A DNA stretch of 64,000 bases from JABCYV01 sp963696025 (GCA_963696025.1 CAVOII010000010.1:682001-746000), one strand, 5' to 3'; shown: positions 1 through 8,351, numbered from the stretch's first letter. Numbers and translations are program-made. Notes: generated from the letters alone by a model not told the origin.

Positions 1-633
1 GGGCACATCGGAGACCAGCAGCGAAACCTGCTGCGCCGGAGCGGCAGCCAGCGCCAGCCTTCCTCCCTTGATCGCGGAGAGGTGCTTGCGGATGGCATTG
101 ATCTCCGCAATGGACGCTCCGGAGTGGACCAGCACGCGATACATAGCAATCAGATCTGGCAGGGAGATCTCGGCGTCAATCGGCTTTTCCGCGATGGACG
201 ATCCGCCACCGCTGAGCATGAAGATCACCAGGGACGATGCGGTTTGGGCATTCAGCGACTTCAGCATGGCGTCCGCAGCTCGAAGGGAATCCTCATTCGG
301 AGTGGGATGGCCGCCGCGGGAGTAGCGAAAGCCGCGGACCTGTGAAAGCGGCTCGACAGAGCTGGCCACAATGCCTTCAAAGCGATTGCCCGCCTGCATC
401 TCGAGCGAATTAACCATGGCGTGCGCCGCCTTGCCGATGGAGATCACCAGCACACGGCTATACGAATCGAGATCATAAAGGTCTTCGCGGATGCGCAGAA
501 CACCTCGTTCACAATCAACGTGCCTTTGAAACGCTCGATCAATGCCGGCTTCCTCGAGGGCGTGTTCGAAAAGATGCCGGGCCGTTACGCGCATGTCGAG
601 AGTGAGGCGCTGGCGGTCGGCAGGTGAAGACAT
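1..633 (-). CDS. glycerate 2-kinase, MOFRL/DUF4147 family (C-terminus cut off by window edge)
   Basis: This is the N-terminal 211 residues of a minus-strand gene that runs off the left edge. The family phosphorylates D-glycerate to 2-phosphoglycerate in the cytoplasm, linking glyoxylate, tartrate or serine breakdown to glycolysis. Visible family marks are Lys68 in a GKA motif, GGHP at 108-111, SGGGSS at 141-146 (nucleotide-binding loop) and IRKHLS at 181-186. The ATG at 631-633 was chosen because a TATAAT hexamer lies 7 bases upstream, which would give a leaderless mRNA; no Shine-Dalgarno sequence is visible. The next gene downstream is outside the window. The family call is fairly firm; the in vivo substrate is inferred. 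Confidence 0.85.
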   Translation of the reverse strand, partial: MSSPADRQRLTLDMRVTARHLFEHALEEAGIDRAFQRHVDCERGVLRIREDLYDLDSYSRVLVISIGKAAHAMVNSLEMQAGNRFEGIVASSVEPLSQVRGFRYSRGGHPTPNEDSLRAADAMLKSLNAQTASSLVIFMLSGGGSSIAEKPIDAEISLPDLIAMYRVLVHSGASIAEINAIRKHLSAIKGGRLALAAAPAQQVSLLVSDVP

Positions 634-640
634 TGGTGGG

Positions 641-646
641 ATTATA
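641..646 (-). promoter_or_regulatory. -10 element (TATAAT) of the glycerate kinase gene
   Basis: A perfect TATAAT on the minus strand ends 7 bases before the ATG at 633. Transcription would start at or just before the A of the start codon. No convincing -35 hexamer was found. Confidence 0.45.
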
Positions 647-705
647 CGAGGATGCTTTTGGCTGCCAGTTCACTAGCAAGCCTTCCTTTGCGTTCTTCGC
701 GGAAT

Positions 706-777
706 TTCTTTGCGATCTTTGCGCTGAGGCTTTTTAGCCGCAAAGGACACAAAGAACCGCGCAAAGGGCGCAAAGAA
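706..777. repeat. intergenic imperfect palindrome, CTTTGCG family, copy 1
   Basis: The arms at 706-724 and 759-777 are inverted copies matching at 17 of 19 positions (left arm TTCTTTGCGATCTTTGCGC). Between them lies a Cys-free, AAAG-rich stretch. The element sits between two minus-strand genes. Related palindromes occur at 53440-53510 and 56642-56703. Confidence 0.75.
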
Positions 778-783
778 GATCGC

Positions 784-1443
784 TCACACACCGATCACAT
801 CTCTTACCCAGGTTTCAATCGTCTCTCTTAACTCGGGCAAGCGGCCTTCAAAGAAATGATCTGCGTCCTCGATGAACACAAGTTTCTTCGGCTCGGGAAG
901 CGATTGCACCAACCGCTCCAATTGCGTGCGAGGGCCGAACTGGTCGCGGCCGCCGCTGACGAATAATTTGGGCTTGGAGCAAGACTGCAGGAATTCGTAT
1001 TCGTAACTACGGCCGCCAATCGGCGCCACCGGTAGGCCCAGGGCGATAGCGGCTTTGACCCGCCGATCCGGGCACGCGGCTCGCAGTCCTACGGCTGCTC
1101 CGAAAGAGAAACCCGCAAAGATCAGTGGCAGATGAAACTCGCGATCGAGCCACTCGAGAGCTGTACGGGCGTCGTCCACTTCGCCATCGCCGTTGTCGTG
1201 CGCTCCCTGGCTCAATCCAGCCCCTCTAAAATTGAAGCGGAGTACGGGGAATCCGAAGCTGTTGAGCGCCTTCATAGCATGGAAGACAACTTTATTGTGC
1301 AGAGTTCCGCCGAACAGCGGATGGGGGTGAGATACCAGCGCAGCGTGGGTAGCATTCCCAGCGCCGGCATTGAGCACTGCTTCCAGACGTCCGGCGGGAC
1401 CGGTGAGAAGGAAAGAGCGAATGGAAGGAGTGTGCGTAGTCAT
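784..1443 (-). CDS. alpha/beta hydrolase
   Basis: A 219-residue serine hydrolase of the small dienelactone-hydrolase-like type. The HPHPLFGG segment at 39-46 forms the oxyanion-hole region. The nucleophile is Ser113 in GFSFGA, with Asp167 in GGRDQFG and His196 in DADHFF completing the triad. There is no signal peptide, so it should act in the cytoplasm, probably on an ester. The frame is open further upstream to 1533, but that would overlap the divergent gene starting at 1514, so I chose the ATG at 1441-1443, where the conserved fold begins. An intermediate ATG at 1464 is possible. Substrate unknown. Confidence 0.8.
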   Translation of the reverse strand: MTTHTPSIRSFLLTGPAGRLEAVLNAGAGNATHAALVSHPHPLFGGTLHNKVVFHAMKALNSFGFPVLRFNFRGAGLSQGAHDNGDGEVDDARTALEWLDREFHLPLIFAGFSFGAAVGLRAACPDRRVKAAIALGLPVAPIGGRSYEYEFLQSCSKPKLFVSGGRDQFGPRTQLERLVQSLPEPKKLVFIEDADHFFEGRLPELRETIETWVRDVIGV

Positions 1444-1513
1444 TTGATGCACATAGAGGAGCATAGCAGCACGGGCGGCGACGCCCGCGCCTACATACTG
1501 TATTCTGTCGCGC

Positions 1514-2509
1514 ATGAATGTTGTCGCCCTCACCCGTCAACTCGTCGATATCGAATCGATCACCGGCAATGAAGGTCCAGTCGGAGACTTTATTCGGCGC
1601 GAGCTCAGCCGGATGGGCTATCAGGCCAAGAAGCTTCCGGTTGAGGGCGAACGTGGCAATGTGTATGCGACCGCGCCGGAGCAGCCTCAGCCGGAGATTG
1701 TTTTTTCCACTCACGTGGATACCGTGCCTCCTTTCATTCCCTCCCGCGAGGATGCTGATCGCGTTTACGGCCGGGGGGCGTGCGATGCCAAAGGAATCAT
1801 TGCCGCCCAGGTCGCGGCGGCGGAACGGTTGCGCCAGGACGGGGTCCATGCCGGTTTGCTTTTCCTTGTGGGTGAGGAAAAAGACAGTCAGGGCGCGAAG
1901 ATCGCGAATCAACAATCGCCGGGATGCAAGTTTTTGATCAATGGCGAGCCCACGGAGAACCAGATCGCGGTCGCGTCAAAAGGTTCGTTACGTGTCGAGG
2001 TCACCGCAGAAGGACGCATGGCGCACTCGGCGTATCCCGAGCTCGGAGAATCAGCGATCGACAAGTTGCTGGAAGCTCTGAACCGTTTGCGCATCCTGAA
2101 GCTGCCAACTGAGGAAGGGATCGGCCCGTGCACGGTGAACATCGGAGTAATCGAAGGCGGACGCGCCCCTAATGTCATCCCTGACAAAGCCCGGGCGCAG
2201 TTGCTTTATCGGCTGGTCGGATCCGCGGAACAATTGAAGCGGGACATTGTTGCGGCCGTCGGCACTCTGGCGAAAGTCGAGTTCGTGCTGGAGATTCCGT
2301 TTATCCGCCTGCGCACGCTGGACGGCTTGCCAACTTTCGTCGCTGCCTTCACCACCGACATTCCCGCGCTCAGCAATTGGGGGCAGCCGCTTCTGGTAGG
2401 TCCCGGATCGATTCACGTGGCGCACACTGACGGCGAGTACGTGGAGAAGAAGCAATTGAGTGATGCGGTGGATTTATATTGCGCGATTGCCAAGCGGCTG
2501 CTGGAGTGA
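1514..2509 (+). CDS. M20 family metallohydrolase (ArgE/DapE-like)
   Basis: A 331-residue zinc amidohydrolase. Metal and catalytic residues of the M20 family are visible: STHVDT (His67, Asp69), GRGACDAKG (bridging Asp91), the GEE pair (Glu121 base, Glu122 ligand) and a late histidine in the IHVAHTDGE segment. The dimerisation (lid) domain lies at about 155-265. It is shorter than typical ArgE, closer to LysK-type enzymes. Likely reaction: removal of an N-acyl group or a short peptide from an amino acid. It is divergent from the alpha/beta hydrolase gene, with start codons close together, so the promoters must overlap. No biosynthesis operon adjoins it, so substrate is open. Confidence 0.85.
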   Translation: MNVVALTRQLVDIESITGNEGPVGDFIRRELSRMGYQAKKLPVEGERGNVYATAPEQPQPEIVFSTHVDTVPPFIPSREDADRVYGRGACDAKGIIAAQVAAAERLRQDGVHAGLLFLVGEEKDSQGAKIANQQSPGCKFLINGEPTENQIAVASKGSLRVEVTAEGRMAHSAYPELGESAIDKLLEALNRLRILKLPTEEGIGPCTVNIGVIEGGRAPNVIPDKARAQLLYRLVGSAEQLKRDIVAAVGTLAKVEFVLEIPFIRLRTLDGLPTFVAAFTTDIPALSNWGQPLLVGPGSIHVAHTDGEYVEKKQLSDAVDLYCAIAKRLLE

Positions 2510-2517
2510 TTCTTGTT

Positions 2518-3057
2518 TCACTGCAGACTCCACGTCATCTCTATGCGCACCGGGATTTCGTTTTTCACCGGCATTGCCAGGAGCGACGGCGGGTCGATCT
2601 TGAAATCGGGGAGCATCGCTGGAATGGTTCCGGAAATTCGCGTCTCGTTTCCCTGGGTCACGGATTGAAACGCGACCTGCTTGTACTGCGCGGTCTGTCC
2701 CGCAAACTGGATTTCCAGGTCGGCCTTGATCGTCGTCAATGACGACGCCGCTTCCGGCAGCCGGGTGCGCACCGTGACCATAGGAAACTCTGCGCCGCGC
2801 GTGGTCTGTATCATGTGCAGGTCACGATTGCTGTCCCCTGAGTCAAACGATTTTACTGGCACTGCAACCAGGAAATCGCACTGCCCATCGTGGCAGACTC
2901 CCTTGCCTCGCGCCGCATGGCTCACGCCCTCAGTCTGATGCAGGGGGTGCGAGACGTGATAGGTAAGCGTACTTTGCTTCAGAACCCACTGGGTGTCCGC
3001 TGCGAAAAGTTGAGGCAGCGCCAGCAGCAGAAACGCTGTTAGCGATTTCTTGTTCAT
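2518..3057 (-). CDS. YceI-like periplasmic protein
   Basis: A 179-residue exported protein with a short signal peptide (about 1-19, cleavage near LFAADT). The mature part starts with the W-x-L-x-x-S-T-L-x-Y-H pattern typical of the YceI lipocalin-like barrel, which in characterised members binds polyisoprenoids or related lipids. Two cysteines at about 55-60 (CHDGQC) are an unusual addition. Its start lies only 9 bases after the stop of the preceding minus-strand gene, indicating co-transcription. E. coli yceI is also co-transcribed with a cytochrome b561 homologue (yceJ), which matches the neighbour seen here. Ligand unknown. Confidence 0.75.
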   Translation of the reverse strand: MNKKSLTAFLLLALPQLFAADTQWVLKQSTLTYHVSHPLHQTEGVSHAARGKGVCHDGQCDFLVAVPVKSFDSGDSNRDLHMIQTTRGAEFPMVTVRTRLPEAASSLTTIKADLEIQFAGQTAQYKQVAFQSVTQGNETRISGTIPAMLPDFKIDPPSLLAMPVKNEIPVRIEMTWSLQ

Positions 3058-3066
3058 AGAGTTGGC

Positions 3067-3954
3067 TCAAAATTTAAATGATACCGACGCAAGCGCAGCT
3101 CCAAACGCTCCAGCCGTCACGATCGCCACTGGCATATGCGCCGACGCAATCCCATGAACCTTTTCTCCCTTGTTTTTTTGATCATAAGCGATCGCTCCCA
3201 GGATGGGCGTCAGGATCATTCCCGGACCATGAATCCAGGCCAGGGCCTTGTGCACGCGAATGGGTCCGTGGGTTTCGGTTCCGGGCACGCGCGGAGCGCG
3301 GATGGCGTAGTAAGCAGTGATGAAATACAAGTCTCCCGCTACCGCGCCCAGAGCAAGGTGCACGTCGCGTCCGGTCGCGCTGTTACCCTTGCCAGCGGCG
3401 CTGGGAGAAGAAAAAATCGCAGCCATCAAAGGGATGGTCGTAATCAATCCCATTCGCTGATGAATCTTCAGCATGTGCGTCCGCTTATCGAGCAGCGCCT
3501 GCTGCTTGGCATTAGCCTGGGTCTGTTCTGGAGAAAACCCTAAATCCTCCAGCGATGGTCCTGTCGGAGTGCTGGAAGGTGCATTCGGCAGGTTGCCCTG
3601 ATTAGCCTGCGCAGGACTCAAGGCAAAGTCCACGGTTTGGGGCGTCTGTGCGGCCAGGGTGATTTTGATTGTCTTGGCACCGAAGCCTTCCGCTGAAACC
3701 GAAACCTCGTAATCCCCTGCGATGAGGTTGGGAGCGGTGTAAACACCAGATGGGTCGGTTTGAGTATCCATTGACTTCCCCGTGGCCACATTCTTAACGG
3801 AGATCTTGGCACTCGGCAAAGCCTTTCCCGAAGAGTCCGTGACCGTGCCAGACAGGGTAGCTGGAGCGTCCTGGGCCCACAACGGTTCTGAGATCAGCGC
3901 CAAGACCAGTACAATCCCCACTCCAAGGACAAATTTCGCCGCTTTCGAGTTCAT
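3067..3954 (-). CDS. carboxypeptidase-regulatory-domain protein with four-helix membrane domain
   Basis: A 295-residue protein in three parts: signal peptide (1-27), a carboxypeptidase-regulatory-like beta domain (about 30-112, with the S-G-K-x-L-P-x-A-x-I motif), a Pro/Asn/Gln-rich linker, then four hydrophobic segments at about 167-187, 200-220, 236-258 and 274-293. Histidines sit at or near the helix ends (KIHQRMG, DVHLALG, VHKALAWIHG, SAHMPVA), a layout reminiscent of b561-type haem proteins. I infer a possible haem-binding membrane module; the sequence does not prove it. It precedes the YceI-like gene by 9 bases in the same operon. The domain fusion is not one I recognise. Confidence 0.6.
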   Translation of the reverse strand: MNSKAAKFVLGVGIVLVLALISEPLWAQDAPATLSGTVTDSSGKALPSAKISVKNVATGKSMDTQTDPSGVYTAPNLIAGDYEVSVSAEGFGAKTIKITLAAQTPQTVDFALSPAQANQGNLPNAPSSTPTGPSLEDLGFSPEQTQANAKQQALLDKRTHMLKIHQRMGLITTIPLMAAIFSSPSAAGKGNSATGRDVHLALGAVAGDLYFITAYYAIRAPRVPGTETHGPIRVHKALAWIHGPGMILTPILGAIAYDQKNKGEKVHGIASAHMPVAIVTAGAFGAALASVSFKF

Positions 3955-4145
3955 TGGAGGTTTCCTCTCACCAGGACAAAACAGCAGGGTATTGTATTTC
4001 GAAAGATGCCGGGACCGACGTGGAAGATGTCCCTGGCATTACTTTCTTGTGTGGCATTGTGGAAGCAGATTGGGGAGGGAACAGCAAGAAGCTGAAACTG
4101 TGATGCAATCAACTTCCGAGTCCCTCCAGGTTTTCGTCAACAGCG

Positions 4146-4151
4146 TATAGA
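4146..4151 (+). promoter_or_regulatory. -10-like element (TATAGA) of the DUF255 gene
   Basis: TATAGA sits 11 bases before the ATG, giving a leader of about five bases. A GACTG/CAGTC inverted repeat lies between it and the start. No clear -35. Confidence 0.3.
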
Positions 4152-4162
4152 CTGAAGCAGTC

Positions 4163-6304
4163 ATGACTACCCAGACCCTCAACTCACTCTCCCGTGCATC
4201 TTCCGCCTACCTGCGCTCTGCTATGCACCAGCCAATCCAGTGGCATGAGTGGGGCGAGGAAGCCTTCGCGGCGGCGCAGAAGGAGAACAAGCCGATCCTG
4301 CTCGACATTGGCGCGGTGTGGTGCCACTGGTGTCATGTGATGGATCGGGAATCGTACGACGACCCCGAAGTCGCGCAAATCGTGAACGAGCGCTTCATTG
4401 CGGTGAAAGTGGACCGCGATGAGCGTCCGGACATAGACAGCCGCTATCAGGTCGCGGTGAGTGCGATCAGCGGGCAGGGAGGCTGGCCACTCACCGCTTT
4501 CCTCACGCCGGAGGGTAAGCCGTTTTACGGCGGAACATATTTTCCTCCCAATGACGGGTACGGACGGCCCAGCTTCAAGCGGGTGCTGGCGTCTATTGCC
4601 GATACGTATGGCGACAAGAATGGGGATGTGACGGAGCAAGCCAAGCTGGTGGAGAGCGCCATCTCTCAGGCGGAGTCCTTCGCCGGACACGGCGGCGACT
4701 TTTCACCGGCGGTGATTGATTCCATCGTGAAATCAGCTATTCGGATGTTTGATCCGCGAAACGGCGGTTTCGGGAACGCCCCCAAATTTCCGCATCCCGC
4801 GGCGCTTGATCTATTGATAGATCAATACGCGCGGTCGGGCGATCAACAGCTGCGCGAAATCTTTATCACCACCCTGGAGAAGATGGCCCACGGCGGCGTG
4901 TATGACCAGCTTGCCGGCGGATTCCATCGCTACTCAGTCGACGAGCGCTGGGTGGTGCCACACTTCGAGAAGATGTGCTACGACAACTCCGAATTGCTGA
5001 AGAATTACGTACACGCCTATCAGGCAACGGGATCGGAGTTCCTCGCCTCCGTGGCGCGCGACATTATCCGCTGGATGGATGAGTGGCTCAGCGATCGCGA
5101 GCATGGCGGTTTCTACGCATCGCAGGATGCCGACTATTCGATGGATGACGACGGAGACTATTTCACTTGGACTCTCGCCGAGACTCAAGCCGTTCTAAAT
5201 GAACAAGAAGCCAGCGTGGCGAGCTTCTATTACGACATCAATGAAATCGGGGAGATGCATCACAATCCTGCGAAGAACGTTCTATACATCCGAGCGTCCG
5301 TGGAAGAGATTGCCAAGCGGTTGAGCCTGCCAGTGGAGCGAGTGCACTCTTTACTTCAAACCGCCAAAGAAAAAATGTACGCGGCGCGCCTCGAACGGCC
5401 CACTCCGTATGTAGACAAAACCGTGTACGTGGGATGGAACGCGCTTTGTGTCTCAGCATATCTGGAAGCGGCTAAAGCGCTCAGTCTCGTAGCGGCCCGG
5501 CGCTTTGCCTTGCGTTCGCTGGATCGCATTCTGGCGGAAGGCTGGAATGTGGAAGGCGGATTAGCGCACGTCATCGCGTATTCCGATCCCGGTGCAGAGC
5601 GCCGGCACATCCCTGGGTTGCTCGACGATTACGCCTTCACTGCCATCGCCTGTCTCGATGCTTATGAGGCTACAGCGGACCTCAGCTACTTCAACTTCGC
5701 GCGGCGCATCGGCGATAGGATGATCGAGCTTTTCTTCGATCCTGTGTCTGGGGGCTTCTTTGACACGGAAAAAGCTGCGAGTGCCGATGCGAAAGTCTTG
5801 GGCGTGCTGGGCACGCGCCGAAAGCCTTTCCAGGACTCTCCTACGCCCGCGGGCAATTCTGCTGCCGCCATCGTGCTGCTGCGATTGCATGCTTACGCGG
5901 GTGACCACAGCTATCATGACAAGGCGCAGCAGACGATGGAAGTGCTTGCTGCCTCAGCCGGGCAATACGGGATATTTGCGGCTACATACGGGATTGCCGC
6001 CGTCCATCTTTCCCAGCCGCACACTCAGGTGGTAGTAGTGGGAAGCGGCGAAATTGCGGATCGTCTCGCTGGCATGGCGCTGGCCCCCTTTGCTTTCGGC
6101 AAGTCCGTTTTGAAGTTAACGGAAAACGACGCCGTGCCTAACAATCTCCCTCCGGCACTAGCGAAGACTGTTCCCCATCTGCCTGAAATCAAGACTGGGA
6201 AAACTGTGGCGGTGATCTGCTCGGGCTTTACTTGCCAGCCTGCGGTCTCGGATCCCGAGGAGCTGGCGAACAAGCTTCGTGGTGCGCTGGCAACCAACCG
6301 CTAA
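4163..6304 (+). CDS. thioredoxin-domain protein of the DUF255 (YyaL/SPATA20) family
   Basis: A 713-residue cytoplasmic protein. The N-terminal thioredoxin-like domain (about 20-180) carries WCHWCHVM with Cys54 and Cys57, the family signature. Residues about 190-520 form an alpha/alpha barrel like those of N-acylglucosamine 2-epimerases and six-hairpin glycosidases (FGNAPKFPHP, HFEKMCYDN). The C-terminal part has another thioredoxin-like sheet. Full length for the family. Biochemical role is unsettled in the literature. The start is the ATG 11 bases after a TATAGA hexamer, giving a very short or no leader. It is monocistronic, between convergent or unrelated neighbours. Confidence 0.85.
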   Translation: MTTQTLNSLSRASSAYLRSAMHQPIQWHEWGEEAFAAAQKENKPILLDIGAVWCHWCHVMDRESYDDPEVAQIVNERFIAVKVDRDERPDIDSRYQVAVSAISGQGGWPLTAFLTPEGKPFYGGTYFPPNDGYGRPSFKRVLASIADTYGDKNGDVTEQAKLVESAISQAESFAGHGGDFSPAVIDSIVKSAIRMFDPRNGGFGNAPKFPHPAALDLLIDQYARSGDQQLREIFITTLEKMAHGGVYDQLAGGFHRYSVDERWVVPHFEKMCYDNSELLKNYVHAYQATGSEFLASVARDIIRWMDEWLSDREHGGFYASQDADYSMDDDGDYFTWTLAETQAVLNEQEASVASFYYDINEIGEMHHNPAKNVLYIRASVEEIAKRLSLPVERVHSLLQTAKEKMYAARLERPTPYVDKTVYVGWNALCVSAYLEAAKALSLVAARRFALRSLDRILAEGWNVEGGLAHVIAYSDPGAERRHIPGLLDDYAFTAIACLDAYEATADLSYFNFARRIGDRMIELFFDPVSGGFFDTEKAASADAKVLGVLGTRRKPFQDSPTPAGNSAAAIVLLRLHAYAGDHSYHDKAQQTMEVLAASAGQYGIFAATYGIAAVHLSQPHTQVVVVGSGEIADRLAGMALAPFAFGKSVLKLTENDAVPNNLPPALAKTVPHLPEIKTGKTVAVICSGFTCQPAVSDPEELANKLRGALATNR

Positions 6305-6325
6305 CTCGAGTATTCCTGAAGAAGG

Positions 6326-6358
6326 AAAAAAGGCTGACTGCTTAGGTGGCAGTCAGCC
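6326..6358 (-). terminator. intrinsic terminator of the small exported-peptide gene
   Basis: A perfect 10-bp stem (6332-6341 with 6349-6358) and a 7-base loop are followed, on the minus strand, by six Ts (6326-6331). The T-run orientation shows it serves the minus-strand gene at 6430-6573, although it may also stop readthrough of the plus-strand gene ending at 6304. Confidence 0.8.
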
Positions 6359-6429
6359 CGAGAAAGCTTGAGCCGCGTGAGCGGCCTTCAACTACACAGC
6401 AGTCACTGTTCAGTGACCCCTGCCGGAAT

Positions 6430-6573
6430 TTACTTCCGGGTTGGACCACGTTGGGTTGTGGGCTTGCGCAGCGGCATTATCCCACCTTCAGCGTGCAGGA
6501 ATGTGGGGGCAATTGCAGCGTACGTGCAAGCCAAACCTACCATCAGGATTACCATCCTGACTGCACGTTTCAT
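6430..6573 (-). CDS. small exported peptide, 47 residues
   Basis: I do not recognise this gene. It encodes a 47-residue protein starting MKRAVRM, with a basic n-region, a hydrophobic core to about residue 25 and a likely signal-peptidase I site after LHA (28). The predicted mature product is about 19 residues, starts EGG, is rich in Pro, Thr, Arg and Lys, and has no cysteine. The start is set by a strong ribosome-binding site, AAGGAGAA, six bases before the ATG. A TATAAT lies 56 bases upstream of the start and a strong terminator follows. This is therefore a complete mini-gene rather than a chance frame. Possible roles are signalling, envelope or antimicrobial; none can be chosen from sequence. 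Confidence 0.65.
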   Translation of the reverse strand: MKRAVRMVILMVGLACTYAAIAPTFLHAEGGIMPLRKPTTQRGPTRK

Positions 6574-6628
6574 GGATTGTTCTCCTTGCGTGCAGGTTCC
6601 CTGGGAGCGGAAACCCTCACGGGCAGGA

Positions 6629-6634
6629 ATTATA
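6629..6634 (-). promoter_or_regulatory. -10 element (TATAAT) of the small exported-peptide gene
   Basis: A perfect TATAAT on the minus strand, which would start an mRNA near 6622 with a leader of about 48 bases. The -35 region is weak (CTGGAC at a 17-base spacing). Confidence 0.45.
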
Positions 6635-6840
6635 CAGCTCACTGGCAAGTAGTCCAGTGCATCCTTGTTGTCTGCCCCCATCCAGCCATGGTGTCGCGTC
6701 TGAGTTTAACCCAACCTTAACCGTGATGAAGGCGGATCCGCCCTGATTTTTCAGTGAGATGCAGAGCGGCTAGAAAATCGATTTAGCTCGAACTTTTCGG
6801 GAGATGGTAGCGAAATATTAATTTACAAGAACCAGATCGG

Positions 6841-7755
6841 CTAAGGCTTCGAAGCGAAACGGCGGGCAACCAGCGTGGGAACGCGTTCTGGTCTTTTCTG
6901 TTGCGAAGCCAGTGGTTCGACGACTGTCTCGTCACGGTCGTGTCCGTTCGTACGCGAGAAGGCGCGATCCACCATACCTTCGAACATCGGTATCAGCGAG
7001 TCACTGGGCACCGGATGTTGCAAGTCGGTGAGGCTCTGCTCCCAACGTTGTGACAACGGAAGGTTCGCGGCATTCTCCCGCGCGGCGCTCTTCAGCAAGG
7101 CGTAGGTGAGCCAGGTTGCGATAGCGAGGTTGTAGCCCGCCAGGTTGACCAGATTCACCGCCGCTTCCGAGGCGTGGCTGCTGGCGTGCAACGCGAGCAT
7201 GGCCAACTCCACTCCGGCGAAGCCGCCGAATCCGAGGGCGATACCGAAACTGTGTTGCCGCCAGGAGACTCCAAGATACTTTGAGAAAACCAATAAAAAC
7301 AAAATCAAACCGCACTGAATCACGCGCACACAGCGCTGCACGGTTATGATGGCCTCAACCAGCGGCCCCTGTGCGCCGGCAGGACTGGAAGCCGCCACTA
7401 CGCCCGCCACCAGCAACATCACGAGGGCCGCCCATCGGAACAGAACTGAGCCGAGATCTTTTAAAGTGTGGTAGGGATGAAAGACATCCAAAAAAATCTC
7501 ATGAATGATCATGAATCCCAAAACCAGGCTCACCCCCGAGGTGATCCAAAACGCGTAGAAATATTCCCGATAGTTGCCCCATTTGTAAATCGGGAAAAGA
7601 ACCGAAAACATCAGAACTTGAAAAACAATATAGGCAAAGAAAATCGGGAACTTACGGTGCAACTTGCGTTTGAACATCACCGCGGCAACGGAGAGTTGCA
7701 GCACCGGGTGGGCGCTCCACAGCACATTGCAAGCAAGCTGGATTTTGGGGTTCAT
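6841..7755 (-). CDS. multi-pass membrane protein of unknown function
   Basis: A 304-residue protein with about seven hydrophobic helices in residues 10-225 and a polar, charged cytoplasmic tail from about 230 to 304. A His-rich loop (LALHASSHASE) precedes the last helix. No catalytic motif, transporter signature or known domain is recognisable. It stands alone between the peptide gene and the CBS-domain gene, all on the minus strand but with spacers over 130 bases. The start at 7753-7755 is the first ATG before the first helix. The upstream spacer holds a GGTAAC/GTTACC inverted repeat that may be an operator. Confidence 0.6.
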   Translation of the reverse strand: MNPKIQLACNVLWSAHPVLQLSVAAVMFKRKLHRKFPIFFAYIVFQVLMFSVLFPIYKWGNYREYFYAFWITSGVSLVLGFMIIHEIFLDVFHPYHTLKDLGSVLFRWAALVMLLVAGVVAASSPAGAQGPLVEAIITVQRCVRVIQCGLILFLLVFSKYLGVSWRQHSFGIALGFGGFAGVELAMLALHASSHASEAAVNLVNLAGYNLAIATWLTYALLKSAARENAANLPLSQRWEQSLTDLQHPVPSDSLIPMFEGMVDRAFSRTNGHDRDETVVEPLASQQKRPERVPTLVARRFASKP

Positions 7756-7855
7756 CGGGCTGCTTTCCTGCCGGCTGCGGATGGCAGACTACACCACTAC
7801 ACTCCTCTCTCTAAGAGAAACCTTATCAGTTTCAGCCCAATGGTCAATGTACCAA

Positions 7856-7879
7856 GGTAACCTGGAGGTAATAGTTACC
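7856..7879. promoter_or_regulatory. GGTAAC/GTTACC inverted repeat, candidate operator
   Basis: Two 6-base half-sites (7856-7861 and 7874-7879) separated by 12 bases, each followed by CTGG in direct orientation. The centre is about 110 bases upstream of the start of the unknown membrane protein gene and just after the CBS gene stop. Confidence 0.3.
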
Positions 7880-7890
7880 TGGTTAAATGT

Positions 7891-8322
7891 TTATGTCCCA
7901 GGGGGCGCTTGGACGTAGGCGCGCATCATCCGGACTTCATGATCCTTCTCATTGATGTCATGGAGCATCAGGTCCCGGACGGAGACAATACCCACCAGGT
8001 TCTTGCCGTCACAAACCGGCAAATGCCGAAAGCCATGATGCCGCATCAGAAGCATACAGGCTTCCGGTTCCTCCTTCGGACCCACCGTCAGCGGGGCCAT
8101 GGTCATGACGTCCTCGACGCGGGTGATCCGAGGGTCAAGCCCTTCGACAACTACGCGCTTCATCAGGTCGCGCTCTGAAAAAATGCCCACCAAAACGCCG
8201 TCGCGCAGCACCGGCACAGCCCCAATATTGTGGGTCACCATCGCGCGGGCAACGTGCAGCACGGTTTCATTGGAGTCGACATGATAAGTACGTTGATTCT
8301 TGATCAGGTCGCAGACATGCAT
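7891..8322 (-). CDS. CBS-domain pair protein
   Basis: A 143-residue stand-alone Bateman module. CBS1 spans about 7-62 (GAVPVL, GIFSERDLM) and CBS2 about 70-124 (RHLPVCDG, GIVSVRDLML). Such proteins bind adenine nucleotides and act as energy or redox sensors, or regulate partner proteins; the partner here is not evident. The start is well supported by GGGAGGT six bases before the ATG at 8320-8322. A TATACT about 60 bases upstream and a hairpin in the leader may control expression. Confidence 0.85.
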   Translation of the reverse strand: MHVCDLIKNQRTYHVDSNETVLHVARAMVTHNIGAVPVLRDGVLVGIFSERDLMKRVVVEGLDPRITRVEDVMTMAPLTVGPKEEPEACMLLMRHHGFRHLPVCDGKNLVGIVSVRDLMLHDINEKDHEVRMMRAYVQAPPGT

Positions 8323-8351
8323 TTGTTACCTCCCGACGTCGTCTCAGCGAT

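Noticed and set aside
1292..1915. Minus-strand frame of 207 codons
   Set aside because: It overlaps both the alpha/beta hydrolase and the M20 gene, which have intact catalytic motifs; its translation has no recognisable feature.
6346..6720. Plus-strand frames opposite the small peptide gene
   Set aside because: They have no ribosome-binding site and run through the terminator stem and the minus-strand promoter.
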